47,742 bases of DNA from Caryophanales bacterium UBA6380 (GTDB taxonomy: Bacteria; Bacillota_I; Bacilli_A; RFN20; CAG-826). The notes under the pieces are model-generated. The model was not told where the DNA came from and did not search any database. It worked only from the letters and a program-made list of their open reading frames with translations. Every line of letters begins with the position of its first letter. Within the stretch, counting starts at the first letter, position 1. The stretch lies in contig DJQS01000004.1 of assembly GCA_002438785.1 (NCBI GenBank), positions 1-47,742 of the forward strand. Reading direction: 5' to 3'. Shown piece by piece: positions 7,488 to 16,019 of the stretch. The position numbers and the translations under genes are program-made.

Positions 7488-8864
7488 ATGAAAGAAAATA
7501 TAACAGGTAGTTTATTAAATCAATATTCAAAAGAATTTAATTCAAATTTAAGTAATAAAATTGCTAAAAATGCGGTAAATAAAAATGGTGTTTTTAACAC
7601 TGCATTTAATAGTGATGCATTAAGAGACTTTGAGCCTATATATTCATTAGAAGTAAAAGATATTCCACAAGTAACAAATCAAAAGCAAAGTGGAAGATGT
7701 TGGATGTTTGCTGGTTTTAATATACTTAGGTCAATTGTAATTAAAAATTTAAATGTTAAAGACTTTGAATTTAGCGAATCGTATTTAATGTTTTATGATA
7801 AACTTGAAAAATCAAATTATGAACTTGAAGAAATTATTAACTTATTAAGCTTAGATGATGATGATCGCACCCTTGAATTTTTAGTTACCAATATTGGTGG
7901 TCAAAATGATGGAGGATATTGGAATTTTTTTACTAATTTAGTTAAAAAATATGGAGTTTGTCCTATTAGTGCTATGAAAGAGACAATTTGTTCATCGAAT
8001 AGTTATGAAATGAACGAAGTATTGAAGAATTTATTAACTAAAGATGTTTCTTTATTAAGAAATATGTACAAAAATGGTAAAACTATAGAAGAGTTACGCT
8101 TATTAAAAGAAGGCATGGTGAAAGAAATTTATAATGTTTTATCGATTTGTTTAGGAGAACCTACAAAAGAATTTGTTTTTGAATACGAAGAAGTCTCAAA
8201 AAAAGATGATGAAAAGGTCAATAATGACATCAATAAATTTAAACGTATTAAAATGACCCCTTTAGAATTTTATAATACGTATATCAAAGAAGATCTCGAT
8301 GAATATATTAGTGTAGTTAACTGGCCAATTAATGGATATAAATTTAATCAACCATATTATACAAAATTGATACAAAATGTTGTTAATGGTGATAAAGGAA
8401 TATATTTAAATGTCAATCTACAAGATTTAAAAGAAGCTGCTTTGGCTTCATTAAAAGATAATTCACCTATGTGGTTTGCTTGTGACGTTACTGCTTTTAG
8501 TTTAAGAAAAGATGGCTATTTAGTCAAAGAAGTTCTTGATATTGATTCAACATTTAATATTAAAATTAATTTTGATAAAGGCGATAGACTAATGTTTAAA
8601 ACCTCACAATGTAATCATGCTATGACTTTAGTAGGTGCTAATGTTTTAGAAGATGGTACTATTAATAGATGGAAGGTAATGAATTCATGGGGAAAAGAAA
8701 ATGGCTTTAATGGATTTTATATCATGAGTGATAAATGGTTTGATGAATACACATATGAAATTGTGTTAAAGAAAAAATATTTAAAGCAAGAACTTTTGGA
8801 TGCTTTGAATAAAGAACCAATAGAATTAGAACCTTGGGCGCCTGTTAATCGTATTTCTGATTAA
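7488..8864 (+). CDS. pepC: Aminopeptidase C (peptidase C1B, bleomycin hydrolase family)
   Basis: This is a cytoplasmic papain-like cysteine aminopeptidase that trims peptides to free amino acids. The catalytic residues are all visible: Cys71 in QSGRCW, His377 in CNHAM and Asn399 in MNSWG. At 458 residues it has the usual family length, and it ends in the extended tail (EPWAPVNRISD) that in this family reaches into the active site and gives exopeptidase activity. There is no signal peptide. AAGAGG precedes the ATG. Together with the M3 oligopeptidase at 22-23.7 kb it suggests reliance on imported peptides. Confidence 0.95.
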   Translation: MKENITGSLLNQYSKEFNSNLSNKIAKNAVNKNGVFNTAFNSDALRDFEPIYSLEVKDIPQVTNQKQSGRCWMFAGFNILRSIVIKNLNVKDFEFSESYLMFYDKLEKSNYELEEIINLLSLDDDDRTLEFLVTNIGGQNDGGYWNFFTNLVKKYGVCPISAMKETICSSNSYEMNEVLKNLLTKDVSLLRNMYKNGKTIEELRLLKEGMVKEIYNVLSICLGEPTKEFVFEYEEVSKKDDEKVNNDINKFKRIKMTPLEFYNTYIKEDLDEYISVVNWPINGYKFNQPYYTKLIQNVVNGDKGIYLNVNLQDLKEAALASLKDNSPMWFACDVTAFSLRKDGYLVKEVLDIDSTFNIKINFDKGDRLMFKTSQCNHAMTLVGANVLEDGTINRWKVMNSWGKENGFNGFYIMSDKWFDEYTYEIVLKKKYLKQELLDALNKEPIELEPWAPVNRISD

Positions 8865-8893
8865 AAGCTTGCTATAATCGTATATTTTTAAAA

Positions 8894-10651
8894 ATGAAGT
8901 ATAAATTTTCTAAATTCTTAATATGTTTATTTTCAATTACTGCATTAAGTAGTTGTCGAACTATCTTTGATTATTTTGATGGCGTAAAAATTATTTATGA
9001 TCAAAATATTAAAAATGGAAAAATATCTATTTATTATGAAAAAAGTTCGTTTAATGAGGAAGATAAATTACAAATAGGGGATAAACTATATGTTAAAACA
9101 ATACCTAATGAAGGTTATGTTTTAGATAAACTTTATGTTAATGGTGATGTTTTCAATGATTCGCCATATTTTACTATTAAAAAAGAAGCATATAATATTA
9201 AAGCGACTTTTAAAGAAATTAATTTTTATGAAGATAATAAAAATTATTTGATAAATGATGATTTTTATACTTATTATGATATAGAAAATACTAAAGGAAT
9301 GTCTATGACTCCTTCGACTGGTAATGTCAATATATTAGTTGTGCCCATTGAATTTAGTGATTATGATTCATTTAGTAAGAGTCAAATTGAGTCTATTAAT
9401 GTTGCCTTTAATGGTTCTAACAATAATAAAACCAATTCATATTGGGAAAGTGTAAGTTCATTTTATAATAAGTCAAGTTATGGGAAATTAAGTTTAAATT
9501 TTGATATTTGTGATACTTATATACCATCAATTAGCGGTTCACAATTTAAAAATTTAGAAAAGAACGATGGTGATGGCTCTATTTTTTTACTTGATGAATG
9601 CCGAGATAAATTAAAAATCAATAATTCTTTAATAAATTATAAAAATTATGATTCTGATGATGACGGATATGTTGATGGAATTTGGCTTATATATAATGCT
9701 AATAAAAATAGTGAAATTTATGGGGATAATAATGATTTTTGGGCTTATACTTTTTCTTATTTGAACGATAGTAGAAATACTTTAAAAAAAGAGCCAAATA
9801 AAGAAAATCCTAATTTTGCTCGTTATGCAAATTGCTCTCAATTATTTTTATATTCTGATGATTTATTTGGATATGATGCCCATACTTTGATACATGAACA
9901 AGGACATATGTTTGGTTTAGATGACTATTATACTTATGATAAAAATGTTGCTTCTAGTGCTACTGGTGGTCTTGATATGATGGATTTAAACATAGGAGAT
10001 CATGATAGTTTTTCTAAATTTTCCTTAGGATGGATAAAACCAAAAGTAGTTGAAGGCGACTCGACTTTAAAAATATTACCAATTTCTACTAGTGGCGAGG
10101 CAATTATCCTGCCGGTTACTTCTAATATTAATAATCCATTTAATGAATATTATATTATTGAATTTTATACTCCGACTAATTTATATTCGCTTGATGCAAA
10201 TAAATCTTATCGTAACAAATACCCAAAGTATTTTTTAAATAATGGAATTAGAATTAGTCATATTGATTCTAGATTGATTGATTATAGAAATACTATCGTT
10301 AATTCTAATAATCTTGATATAAATGGCTTTAATAATCCTTTTAATTATGAGAAATATTATAATGTTGGTTGTTCAAATACTGCAAGCAATTCATATAATA
10401 AGTCAGATAAAGGATTTTATAATTTAATTGAAACAATTAATCCATATAATATAAAAAGTTATAATAATTTTTATTATAACGATGGAGGGACTAGTTTCTT
10501 ATTTACAAGTGGCGATGTTTTTAATACGAAAATGGAATCAAATTTTTTTATTGATAATGAATATAATCATGATAAAACTAAATTTAATTATTCTTTAAGA
10601 GTAGAATATGTTTGTGATGATTATGCCACAATTTCTATAAAAAAAGTTTAG
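8894..10651 (+). CDS. Lipoprotein M6-like metalloprotease
   Basis: This is a probable surface-anchored zinc metalloprotease. A lipoprotein signal peptide of about 20 residues ends at the lipobox LSSC with Cys21. Residues about 35-95 look like a bacterial repeat of the InlB B-repeat/Flg_new type (ending in IKATFKE), often a surface spacer. The protease domain carries HEQGH at 334-338 followed by MFGLDDYY, the M6 (immune inhibitor A-like) signature, and a later YYIIEFYTP segment typical of M6 proteins. A TATAAT box (8873-8878) ends 15 bases before the ATG and there is no clear ribosome binding site. It probably degrades host or environmental proteins; the substrate is unknown. Confidence 0.85.
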   Translation: MKYKFSKFLICLFSITALSSCRTIFDYFDGVKIIYDQNIKNGKISIYYEKSSFNEEDKLQIGDKLYVKTIPNEGYVLDKLYVNGDVFNDSPYFTIKKEAYNIKATFKEINFYEDNKNYLINDDFYTYYDIENTKGMSMTPSTGNVNILVVPIEFSDYDSFSKSQIESINVAFNGSNNNKTNSYWESVSSFYNKSSYGKLSLNFDICDTYIPSISGSQFKNLEKNDGDGSIFLLDECRDKLKINNSLINYKNYDSDDDGYVDGIWLIYNANKNSEIYGDNNDFWAYTFSYLNDSRNTLKKEPNKENPNFARYANCSQLFLYSDDLFGYDAHTLIHEQGHMFGLDDYYTYDKNVASSATGGLDMMDLNIGDHDSFSKFSLGWIKPKVVEGDSTLKILPISTSGEAIILPVTSNINNPFNEYYIIEFYTPTNLYSLDANKSYRNKYPKYFLNNGIRISHIDSRLIDYRNTIVNSNNLDINGFNNPFNYEKYYNVGCSNTASNSYNKSDKGFYNLIETINPYNIKSYNNFYYNDGGTSFLFTSGDVFNTKMESNFFIDNEYNHDKTKFNYSLRVEYVCDDYATISIKKV

Positions 10652-10670
10652 TTTAGCAGTGTTTTAAGCT

Positions 10671-11921
10671 TTATTTTTTGTGTCCTCCTATTTGTGAGTG
10701 TCTAAGTTTAGAAGTGGAGCTTTTTAATAAACTTGAGCCTCTTAATAAGGCGTCTTCTCCATAATTTTCTTTTATATAATCAAGTGTGTTATACAAATCT
10801 TTATTTTTATTTTCTAATTCATAATTATCAAATAATGATAATTGCTTTATCTTTGGTTTAGATAATTTGTTAAATGATATACCAACTTGTCTAATTAATG
10901 CATTTTTCTTTACATTGTTTAAAAATAGTAATTTTAAAGATTCATAAATTCTTTTATTATCAGATGTAGGAGAAGATAAATTCAATTGTTTATTAAAGCC
11001 ACCTTCTTGAGAAAAAGAATATCGAATATATAATGAGACATTTTCTGTTTCTAAATCAAAATTTCGTAATCGAAATGCGAGATCATCAACCATCTCTTCA
11101 ATAATTAATAATGTTTCATCATATCGATAATCTCGCATTAAAACTTGGCCAAGATTAAGATTATGATTTATAGGGAAATATTTATTGCGAATATCCGTAT
11201 TATCTATTCCATTAGCATGTTCAAAAAGTTCTTCGCCAATTATTCCTAATTTATCTTTTAATATATCTTTATTAAAGTTGGCTAATTGTCCAACATCATA
11301 TATTCCTAGTTCATTTAGCCTTTTTTCATATCCAGTAGATATTCCCCATAGTTCAGATAGAGGTTTTATTTTCCATAAATAATCTTTAAAATTTTCTTTG
11401 GTTAACATAAATATGAAATTTTTTTGATTTTTTGCAAATTTATCATCAGCGACTTTTGCTAAAAACATATTTGGACCAATACCACAAGTCATTGTAAGTC
11501 CAGTTTTCTTTAAAATTTCATTTTGAATTTTTAAACATAAATCAATTGGACCTAATTTATATAATTTCAAATATGGTGATAAATAAACAAATAGTTCATC
11601 GATTGAGTAGATATGAATATCATCCTCTCCAAAGTAATTTAAGAAAATTGAAACGATTTCTGCAGACTTTTTTACATATTTTTCCATTTGTGGAATGGCG
11701 TATATCATATTATCGATATTTGTAGGCAAATCCTTACGACGACAGCGGCTTGGAACTCCTAATGCTTTTAAATATGGCGACACACTTAATACAATAGTGG
11801 ACTCTTTTCTTGTAGTATCTGTTACTGCTAAGGGAGTTTTAAAAGGGTCTAATCCTCTTTCAACACATTCATATGAAGCGTAAAAAGCTTTTAAATCAAA
11901 AACTGCAAAATATTTATCCAT
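10671..11921 (-). CDS. Y-family DNA polymerase (UmuC/DinB, UvrX-like)
   Basis: This is a translesion DNA polymerase of 416 residues. The N-terminus carries FAVFDLKAFYAS, with the first catalytic Asp and a steric-gate region, and YSIDELF supplies the catalytic Asp-Glu pair near residue 110. The little-finger domain fills the C-terminal half. The sequence is closer to the UvrX/YqjW branch of Bacillus than to standard DinB (for example the ESTIVLSVSPYLKALGVPSRCR region). The ATG at 11921 is chosen over an upstream TTG at 11936 because a TATAAT box ends six bases before the ATG, overlapping the longer reading. This suggests a leaderless mRNA. No LexA box was recognised. The gene is divergent from ybaK. 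Confidence 0.88.
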   Translation of the reverse strand: MDKYFAVFDLKAFYASYECVERGLDPFKTPLAVTDTTRKESTIVLSVSPYLKALGVPSRCRRKDLPTNIDNMIYAIPQMEKYVKKSAEIVSIFLNYFGEDDIHIYSIDELFVYLSPYLKLYKLGPIDLCLKIQNEILKKTGLTMTCGIGPNMFLAKVADDKFAKNQKNFIFMLTKENFKDYLWKIKPLSELWGISTGYEKRLNELGIYDVGQLANFNKDILKDKLGIIGEELFEHANGIDNTDIRNKYFPINHNLNLGQVLMRDYRYDETLLIIEEMVDDLAFRLRNFDLETENVSLYIRYSFSQEGGFNKQLNLSSPTSDNKRIYESLKLLFLNNVKKNALIRQVGISFNKLSKPKIKQLSLFDNYELENKNKDLYNTLDYIKENYGEDALLRGSSLLKSSTSKLRHSQIGGHKK

Positions 11922-11927
11922 ATCAAT

Positions 11928-11933
11928 ATTATA
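11928..11933 (-). promoter_or_regulatory. -10 box of the Y-family polymerase gene (leaderless)
   Basis: TATAAT on the minus strand, then six bases, then ATG. The -35 box is weak (TTATTA with 17-base spacing). The geometry matches the HAD gene at 3192. Confidence 0.55.
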
Positions 11934-11966
11934 CAAAATTTTTATTTTATTAATAAAATAAAAAGA

Positions 11967-11972
11967 TATAAT
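11967..11972 (+). promoter_or_regulatory. -10 box of ybaK
   Basis: TATAAT lies 16 bases before the ybaK ATG, with an AGGTG ribosome binding site between. It is back to back with the polymerase promoter, only 33 bases away. Confidence 0.5.
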
Positions 11973-11988
11973 GTTTTAGGTGAATTTT

Positions 11989-12471
11989 ATGAATAAAATT
12001 ATTAAGACAAATGTTATGCGAATTCTTGATAAAGCAAAGATAAATTATGAAGTAATAGAAGCTCCAAATTATCAATTTATTAACGGAATTGAAATGGCTA
12101 AATATCTTAATGAGCCATGTAGTAATTGTTTCAAAACTATTGTGACTGTTGCTAAAAGTAAGGAACACTACGTTTTTATGCTACCAGTAGATAAAGAGTT
12201 AGATTTAAAAAAATGTGCTTTAGTAGCAAATGAAAAATCTATTGAAATGATTCATCAAAAAGATTTATTACCTTTAACTGGTTATGTTCATGGTGGTTGT
12301 TCTCCTTTAGGGATGAAGAAATCATTTTCTACATTTATTGATGAATCAGCTAAAAATCTTTCTTATATATATTTTAGCGGTGGAAAAATTGGTTTACAAA
12401 TTAAAATGAATGTTTGTGATTTATCTAAAGTTATAAGCTATAAATTTGGCAATATAACTTATGATAATTAA
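11989..12471 (+). CDS. ybaK: Cys-tRNA(Pro)/aminoacyl-tRNA deacylase, YbaK/EbsC family
   Basis: This cytoplasmic trans-editing enzyme hydrolyses mischarged tRNA, classically Cys-tRNA(Pro). The 160-residue protein is one YbaK domain: an N-terminal MRILDKAKINYE, the CFKTIV segment with the conserved Lys, GYVHGGCSPLGMKK around residue 100, and a final SGGKIGLQIKMN. The ATG at 11989 is preferred over an in-frame GTG at 11980 because AGGTG sits 6 bases before the ATG. The gene stands alone, with an AT-only palindrome across its stop. Confidence 0.93.
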   Translation: MNKIIKTNVMRILDKAKINYEVIEAPNYQFINGIEMAKYLNEPCSNCFKTIVTVAKSKEHYVFMLPVDKELDLKKCALVANEKSIEMIHQKDLLPLTGYVHGGCSPLGMKKSFSTFIDESAKNLSYIYFSGGKIGLQIKMNVCDLSKVISYKFGNITYDN

Positions 12472-12493
12472 TATAATTATATTAATTTTTATT
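12466..12493 (+). terminator. AT-only perfect palindrome after ybaK, possible terminator
   Basis: Arms AATTAATATAA and TTATATTAATT (12466-12487) are perfectly complementary and are followed by a short T-rich stretch. The stop codon lies inside the first arm. The lack of G-C pairs makes the hairpin weak. Confidence 0.35.
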
Positions 12494-12532
12494 AGATTTT
12501 ATTATAATAATTGAAGAAATGAGGAATTAAAA

Positions 12533-13636
12533 ATGGGTTTAAAAGCTGGAATTGTTGGATTACCAAATGTAGGAAAATCTACATTATTTAATGCAATAAC
12601 AAATAGTCATGTTGAGGCTGCTAACTATCCATTTGCTACTATTAATCCAAATGTTGGTACAGTTTTAGTTAAAGATAAAAGAGTTGATGAATTATCAAAG
12701 TTATTTAATCCTAATAAAACAATTTATACGACATTTGAATTTTTTGATATAGCTGGGTTAGTTAAAGGCGCAAGTAAGGGTGAAGGATTAGGCAATCAAT
12801 TTTTATCACATATTCGTGAAACTGATGCAATAATTGAAGTTGTTCGCTGCTTTGATAGTAATGATATTATTCATGTTTATAATAGTGTTGATCCAATTCG
12901 AGATATTGAAACTATTAATTTGGAATTGATTTTTGCAGATCTTGATACTTGTACAAATAGATTAGGAAAAATTGAAAATAAAGCGAGAATTACTAAAGAT
13001 AAAGAAAGTATTATTGAGGTAAATTTATTAAATAAAATAAAAGAAACGCTTACAAACGAAAAACCAATACGTATATTAAGTTTTAATGAAGATGAAAAAA
13101 GAATATTGAAAAATTTTAATTTTTTGACTATTAAACCTATAATTTATGTTGCAAATGTTTCAGATAGCGACCTTTCTAATCTTGATAATTGTAAATATTA
13201 TCAAATGGTTAAAAAATATGCAGAAGAAACAAATTCACAAGCAATTGCTATTTCGTGTGAGATTGAGGCTGAACTTTCTACTTATAGTGAAGAAGAAAAG
13301 GAAGAATTTTTAAAAACATTAGGTGCTAGTGAAAGTGGTCTTGATAAGCTAATTAATGCAACTTATAAATTATTAAATTTATCTACATTTTTTACTGTAG
13401 GTAAAGATGAAGTTCGTGCTTGGACTTTTTTAAATGGAATGACCGCACCAGAATGCGCTGGTATTATTCATAGTGATTTTAAAAAGGGATTTATTAAAGC
13501 TGAAGTTTATTCATATGATGATATTGTCAAATATAAAAGTGAAAGTGCTTTAAAGGAAGCTGGTAAACTTAGGGTAGAAGGTAAGGATTATATTGCTAAA
13601 GATGGTGATATTTTCTTCTTTAGATTTAATGTTTAG
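12533..13636 (+). CDS. ychF: YchF/Ola1-family ATPase
   Basis: This conserved P-loop protein of the Obg group prefers ATP over GTP and is associated with ribosomes and stress responses. The P-loop is GLPNVGKST at residues 8-16. The G3 region is FFDIAGLVKGASKGEGLGNQFL. The usual NKxD specificity motif is replaced by the sequence around VANVSDSD, as expected for an ATP-preferring member. The C-terminal TGS domain ends in IAKDGDIFFFRFNV. At 367 residues it is full length. A GAGG site lies 8 bases before the ATG and TATAAT at 12503-12508. ispF and gltX follow closely and are probably co-transcribed. Confidence 0.97.
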   Translation: MGLKAGIVGLPNVGKSTLFNAITNSHVEAANYPFATINPNVGTVLVKDKRVDELSKLFNPNKTIYTTFEFFDIAGLVKGASKGEGLGNQFLSHIRETDAIIEVVRCFDSNDIIHVYNSVDPIRDIETINLELIFADLDTCTNRLGKIENKARITKDKESIIEVNLLNKIKETLTNEKPIRILSFNEDEKRILKNFNFLTIKPIIYVANVSDSDLSNLDNCKYYQMVKKYAEETNSQAIAISCEIEAELSTYSEEEKEEFLKTLGASESGLDKLINATYKLLNLSTFFTVGKDEVRAWTFLNGMTAPECAGIIHSDFKKGFIKAEVYSYDDIVKYKSESALKEAGKLRVEGKDYIAKDGDIFFFRFNV

Positions 13637-13637
13637 T

Positions 13638-14126
13638 ATGAGAATTGGATTTAGTAAAGACGTTCATAAATTAATTAAAAATAGACCTTTAATTTTAGGT
13701 GGAGTAAATATACCTTATAAAAAAGGTTTAGATGCTTATAGCGATGGTGATGTCGTTTTACATTCTTTAATTGATGCTATTTTTGGTGCGTTGAATAAGG
13801 GAGATATTGGAATTAATTTTCCTAATACTGACCCAAAATATCATAATTGTGATAGTATATTTTTACTTAAAGAAACTAAAAAAATAATTGATATTTGCAT
13901 GGTTAATATTGATTATATTGATATTTTTATATCTTGTGAAGAACCTAAATTAGAAACTTACGTTGGCTTTATGAAAGCTAATATTAGTGAAGTTTTGGAT
14001 ATCGATATAAATCGTATTGGAATTCAATGCGGAACAAATGAAGGACTTGGATATATTGGAAAAAAGAAAGGTATTGAAAGTTTTGCAACTATCTTGTTAA
14101 AGGAGAAAAGTGATGAACAAAATTAG
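13638..14126 (+). CDS. ispF: 2-C-methyl-D-erythritol 2,4-cyclodiphosphate synthase
   Basis: IspF catalyses the fifth step of the MEP isoprenoid pathway, cyclising CDP-ME 2-phosphate to MEcPP with release of CMP. The 162-residue protein begins MRIGFSKDVHKL, whose Asp and His bind the metal. DAYSDGDVVLHSLIDAIFGA and GDIGINFPNTDP follow, and the substrate-binding TNEGLGYIGKKKGI lies near the C-terminus. The start is the ATG one base after the ychF stop; in-frame upstream starts would run inside ychF and lengthen the protein beyond the family. The gene overlaps gltX by 14 bases. ispD lies 6 kb away on the other strand rather than fused or adjacent. Confidence 0.94.
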   Translation: MRIGFSKDVHKLIKNRPLILGGVNIPYKKGLDAYSDGDVVLHSLIDAIFGALNKGDIGINFPNTDPKYHNCDSIFLLKETKKIIDICMVNIDYIDIFISCEEPKLETYVGFMKANISEVLDIDINRIGIQCGTNEGLGYIGKKKGIESFATILLKEKSDEQN

Positions 14127-15564
14127 AGTAAGATATGCCCCTTCCCCTACTGGCTATTTACATATTGGAGGAGCTAGAAGTGCATTATTTAATTATTTAT
14201 TTGCAAAAAAATATAGTGGAGATTTTGTTTTTAGAATCGAAGATACTGATATTGCAAGAAATATTAAAGGTGCAGAAGAAAGTCAATTAAACGATTTGAT
14301 TTGGCTAGGTATTATACCTGATGAATCACCATTAAATCCAAATCCTAAATATGCTCCATATAGGCAAACCGAAAAATTGGATTTATATAGAAAGTATGCT
14401 CAAAAATTGCTTGATATGGGCTTAGCATATGAATGTTATTGTTCTGAAGAAGAACTAGAAGAAATGAAGGAAGAACAACTTTCTCGTGGCATTAAATCTT
14501 TTAAGTATGATCGTCGTTGCTTAAATTTAACAAAAGAAGAAAAGGAAAAATATATTAAAGAAGGCAGAAAACCTTCTATAAGGCTTAAAATGGAAGATAA
14601 TGCTGATTTATCTTTTCACGATTTAGTAAGAGGTGATATTAAATTTAATTCAAGTGAATTTGGTGACTTTGTTATTATTAAAAGTAATGGAATACCAACC
14701 TATAATTTTGCTGTTGTGATTGATGATCATTTAATGGAAATTTCGCATGTGTTTAGAGGAGAAGAACATTTGTCTAATACTCCAAAGCAATTACAAATTT
14801 ATAAATATTTTAATTGGGAACCACCAAAATTTGGCCATATGACTATTATAGTCAATGAAAATGGAAAAAAATTATCTAAGCGAGATAATAATATTGTTCA
14901 ATTTGTTTCCCAATATAGAGATCTAGGATATTTACCAGAAGCAATAGTAAATTTTTTACTTTTATTAGGTTGGACATCTGATAATAATCAAGAAATATTT
15001 ACTTTAAAAGAGGCAATTGATGCTTTTGATCCTAAAAGACTATCTACATCACCTTCGATGTTTGACAATCATAAATTATTATGGATGAATTCATATTATT
15101 TAAAAAATATAGACAATAATCGTTATTTTGAATTTATTATGCCTTTTTTAAACAAAGTGAGTGCTATTAGTTCTTTTTCAGTAGATAGAAAAAAAGAAAT
15201 TGCTCTTATTTTTAAAAAAGAAATTAATATTGGACAAGAAATTGTTGATCAATTAAACAATATCTTTAACGATGATTTTAATTTAACTTTAGAAGAAAAA
15301 GAATTAATTGAAAAATCAAGAAAAAGTAATTTATTTAATGTTGTTGCTCAAAGAATAAAAAATCTTGATTCTATCAATCAAGATTCAATTAAATTAATGT
15401 TTAAAGATACTCAAAAGGAACTTTCGCTTAAAGGAAAAGATTTCTTCATGCCAATTAGAATAGCATTAACGCATCAAGAACATGGAATTGAGTTATACAA
15501 CATTATTGATATTTTAGGAAAAGATGAATGTTATAAACGATTAATAGCTTATGATAATTATTAA
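14113..15564 (+). CDS. gltX: Glutamyl-tRNA synthetase
   Basis: This class I aminoacyl-tRNA synthetase charges tRNA-Glu. The HIGH motif appears as HIGG in RYAPSPTGYLHIGGARSA at the N-terminus and the KMSKS motif as KLSKRDN near residue 257. FRGEEHL is the Rossmann-fold signature. At 483 residues it is full length, with a helical C-terminal anticodon-binding domain. The ATG at 14113 has AGGAG 7 bases upstream; a GTG one codon earlier is less well placed. tRNA-Gln and tRNA-Lys genes are in the window, but the tRNA-Glu gene is not. Confidence 0.97.
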   Translation: MNKIRVRYAPSPTGYLHIGGARSALFNYLFAKKYSGDFVFRIEDTDIARNIKGAEESQLNDLIWLGIIPDESPLNPNPKYAPYRQTEKLDLYRKYAQKLLDMGLAYECYCSEEELEEMKEEQLSRGIKSFKYDRRCLNLTKEEKEKYIKEGRKPSIRLKMEDNADLSFHDLVRGDIKFNSSEFGDFVIIKSNGIPTYNFAVVIDDHLMEISHVFRGEEHLSNTPKQLQIYKYFNWEPPKFGHMTIIVNENGKKLSKRDNNIVQFVSQYRDLGYLPEAIVNFLLLLGWTSDNNQEIFTLKEAIDAFDPKRLSTSPSMFDNHKLLWMNSYYLKNIDNNRYFEFIMPFLNKVSAISSFSVDRKKEIALIFKKEINIGQEIVDQLNNIFNDDFNLTLEEKELIEKSRKSNLFNVVAQRIKNLDSINQDSIKLMFKDTQKELSLKGKDFFMPIRIALTHQEHGIELYNIIDILGKDECYKRLIAYDNY

Positions 15565-15589
15565 CTTTATTTTTTAAATAAAGTATAAT
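15561..15589 (+). promoter_or_regulatory. rpoE promoter overlapping the gltX stop
   Basis: TTAACT (15561-15566) and TATAAT (15584-15589) are 17 bases apart. A 9-base-pair AT hairpin (ACTTTATTT with AAATAAAGT, 15564-15584) lies between the boxes and could also slow transcription leaving gltX. Confidence 0.6.
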
Positions 15590-15608
15590 ATTTTAGCGAG
15601 GAAAAATT

Positions 15609-15995
15609 ATGGAAAAAAATTACAAGAATGAATCAATGGTAGATGTAGCTTATGATTTATTAAGCGAAAAGAATGGCGAAATGAACTTTCAAGAATTATA
15701 TCACGAAATTACTAAAAAGTTAGAAATGAGTGATGAGGAAAGTCTCGCTAAAATGGCCCAATTTTATACAAATCTTTCTTTGGATGGCCGTTTTGTTAAT
15801 GTTGGCAATAATGTTTGGGATCTAAGAAAAAATTTGACTTATGACAAAGTTCATAAAGACATGAATGCTTTTTATAGTGATATTGATGAAGAAACTAACG
15901 CAAATCATGAAAAAGAAGATGATGACGATACTGATGAAGAAAATCTTGAAGATAAAGATGAATACGATGATGATAATAAATCTGATGATATGTAA
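15609..15995 (+). CDS. rpoE: DNA-directed RNA polymerase delta subunit
   Basis: The delta subunit is specific to Gram-positive bacteria. It binds core RNA polymerase and speeds recycling and promoter selectivity. Residues about 1-85 form a HARE-HTH domain (SMVDVAYDLLSEKNGEMNFQ and later LDGRFVNVGNNVWDLRK). The last 40 residues are almost entirely Asp, Glu, Asn and Lys, the disordered acidic tail that mimics nucleic acid. The 128-residue length is slightly short of B. subtilis. It has its own promoter, and fba follows after 24 bases with no terminator between. Confidence 0.95.
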   Translation: MEKNYKNESMVDVAYDLLSEKNGEMNFQELYHEITKKLEMSDEESLAKMAQFYTNLSLDGRFVNVGNNVWDLRKNLTYDKVHKDMNAFYSDIDEETNANHEKEDDDDTDEENLEDKDEYDDDNKSDDM

Positions 15996-16019
15996 TAAAT
16001 AATTTGGGAGGTATAATTT

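Noticed and set aside
13593..13637. Longer ispF beginning inside ychF
   Set aside because: The extra 15 residues have no family counterpart, and the ATG at 13638 gives the canonical N-terminus MRIGFSKDVH.
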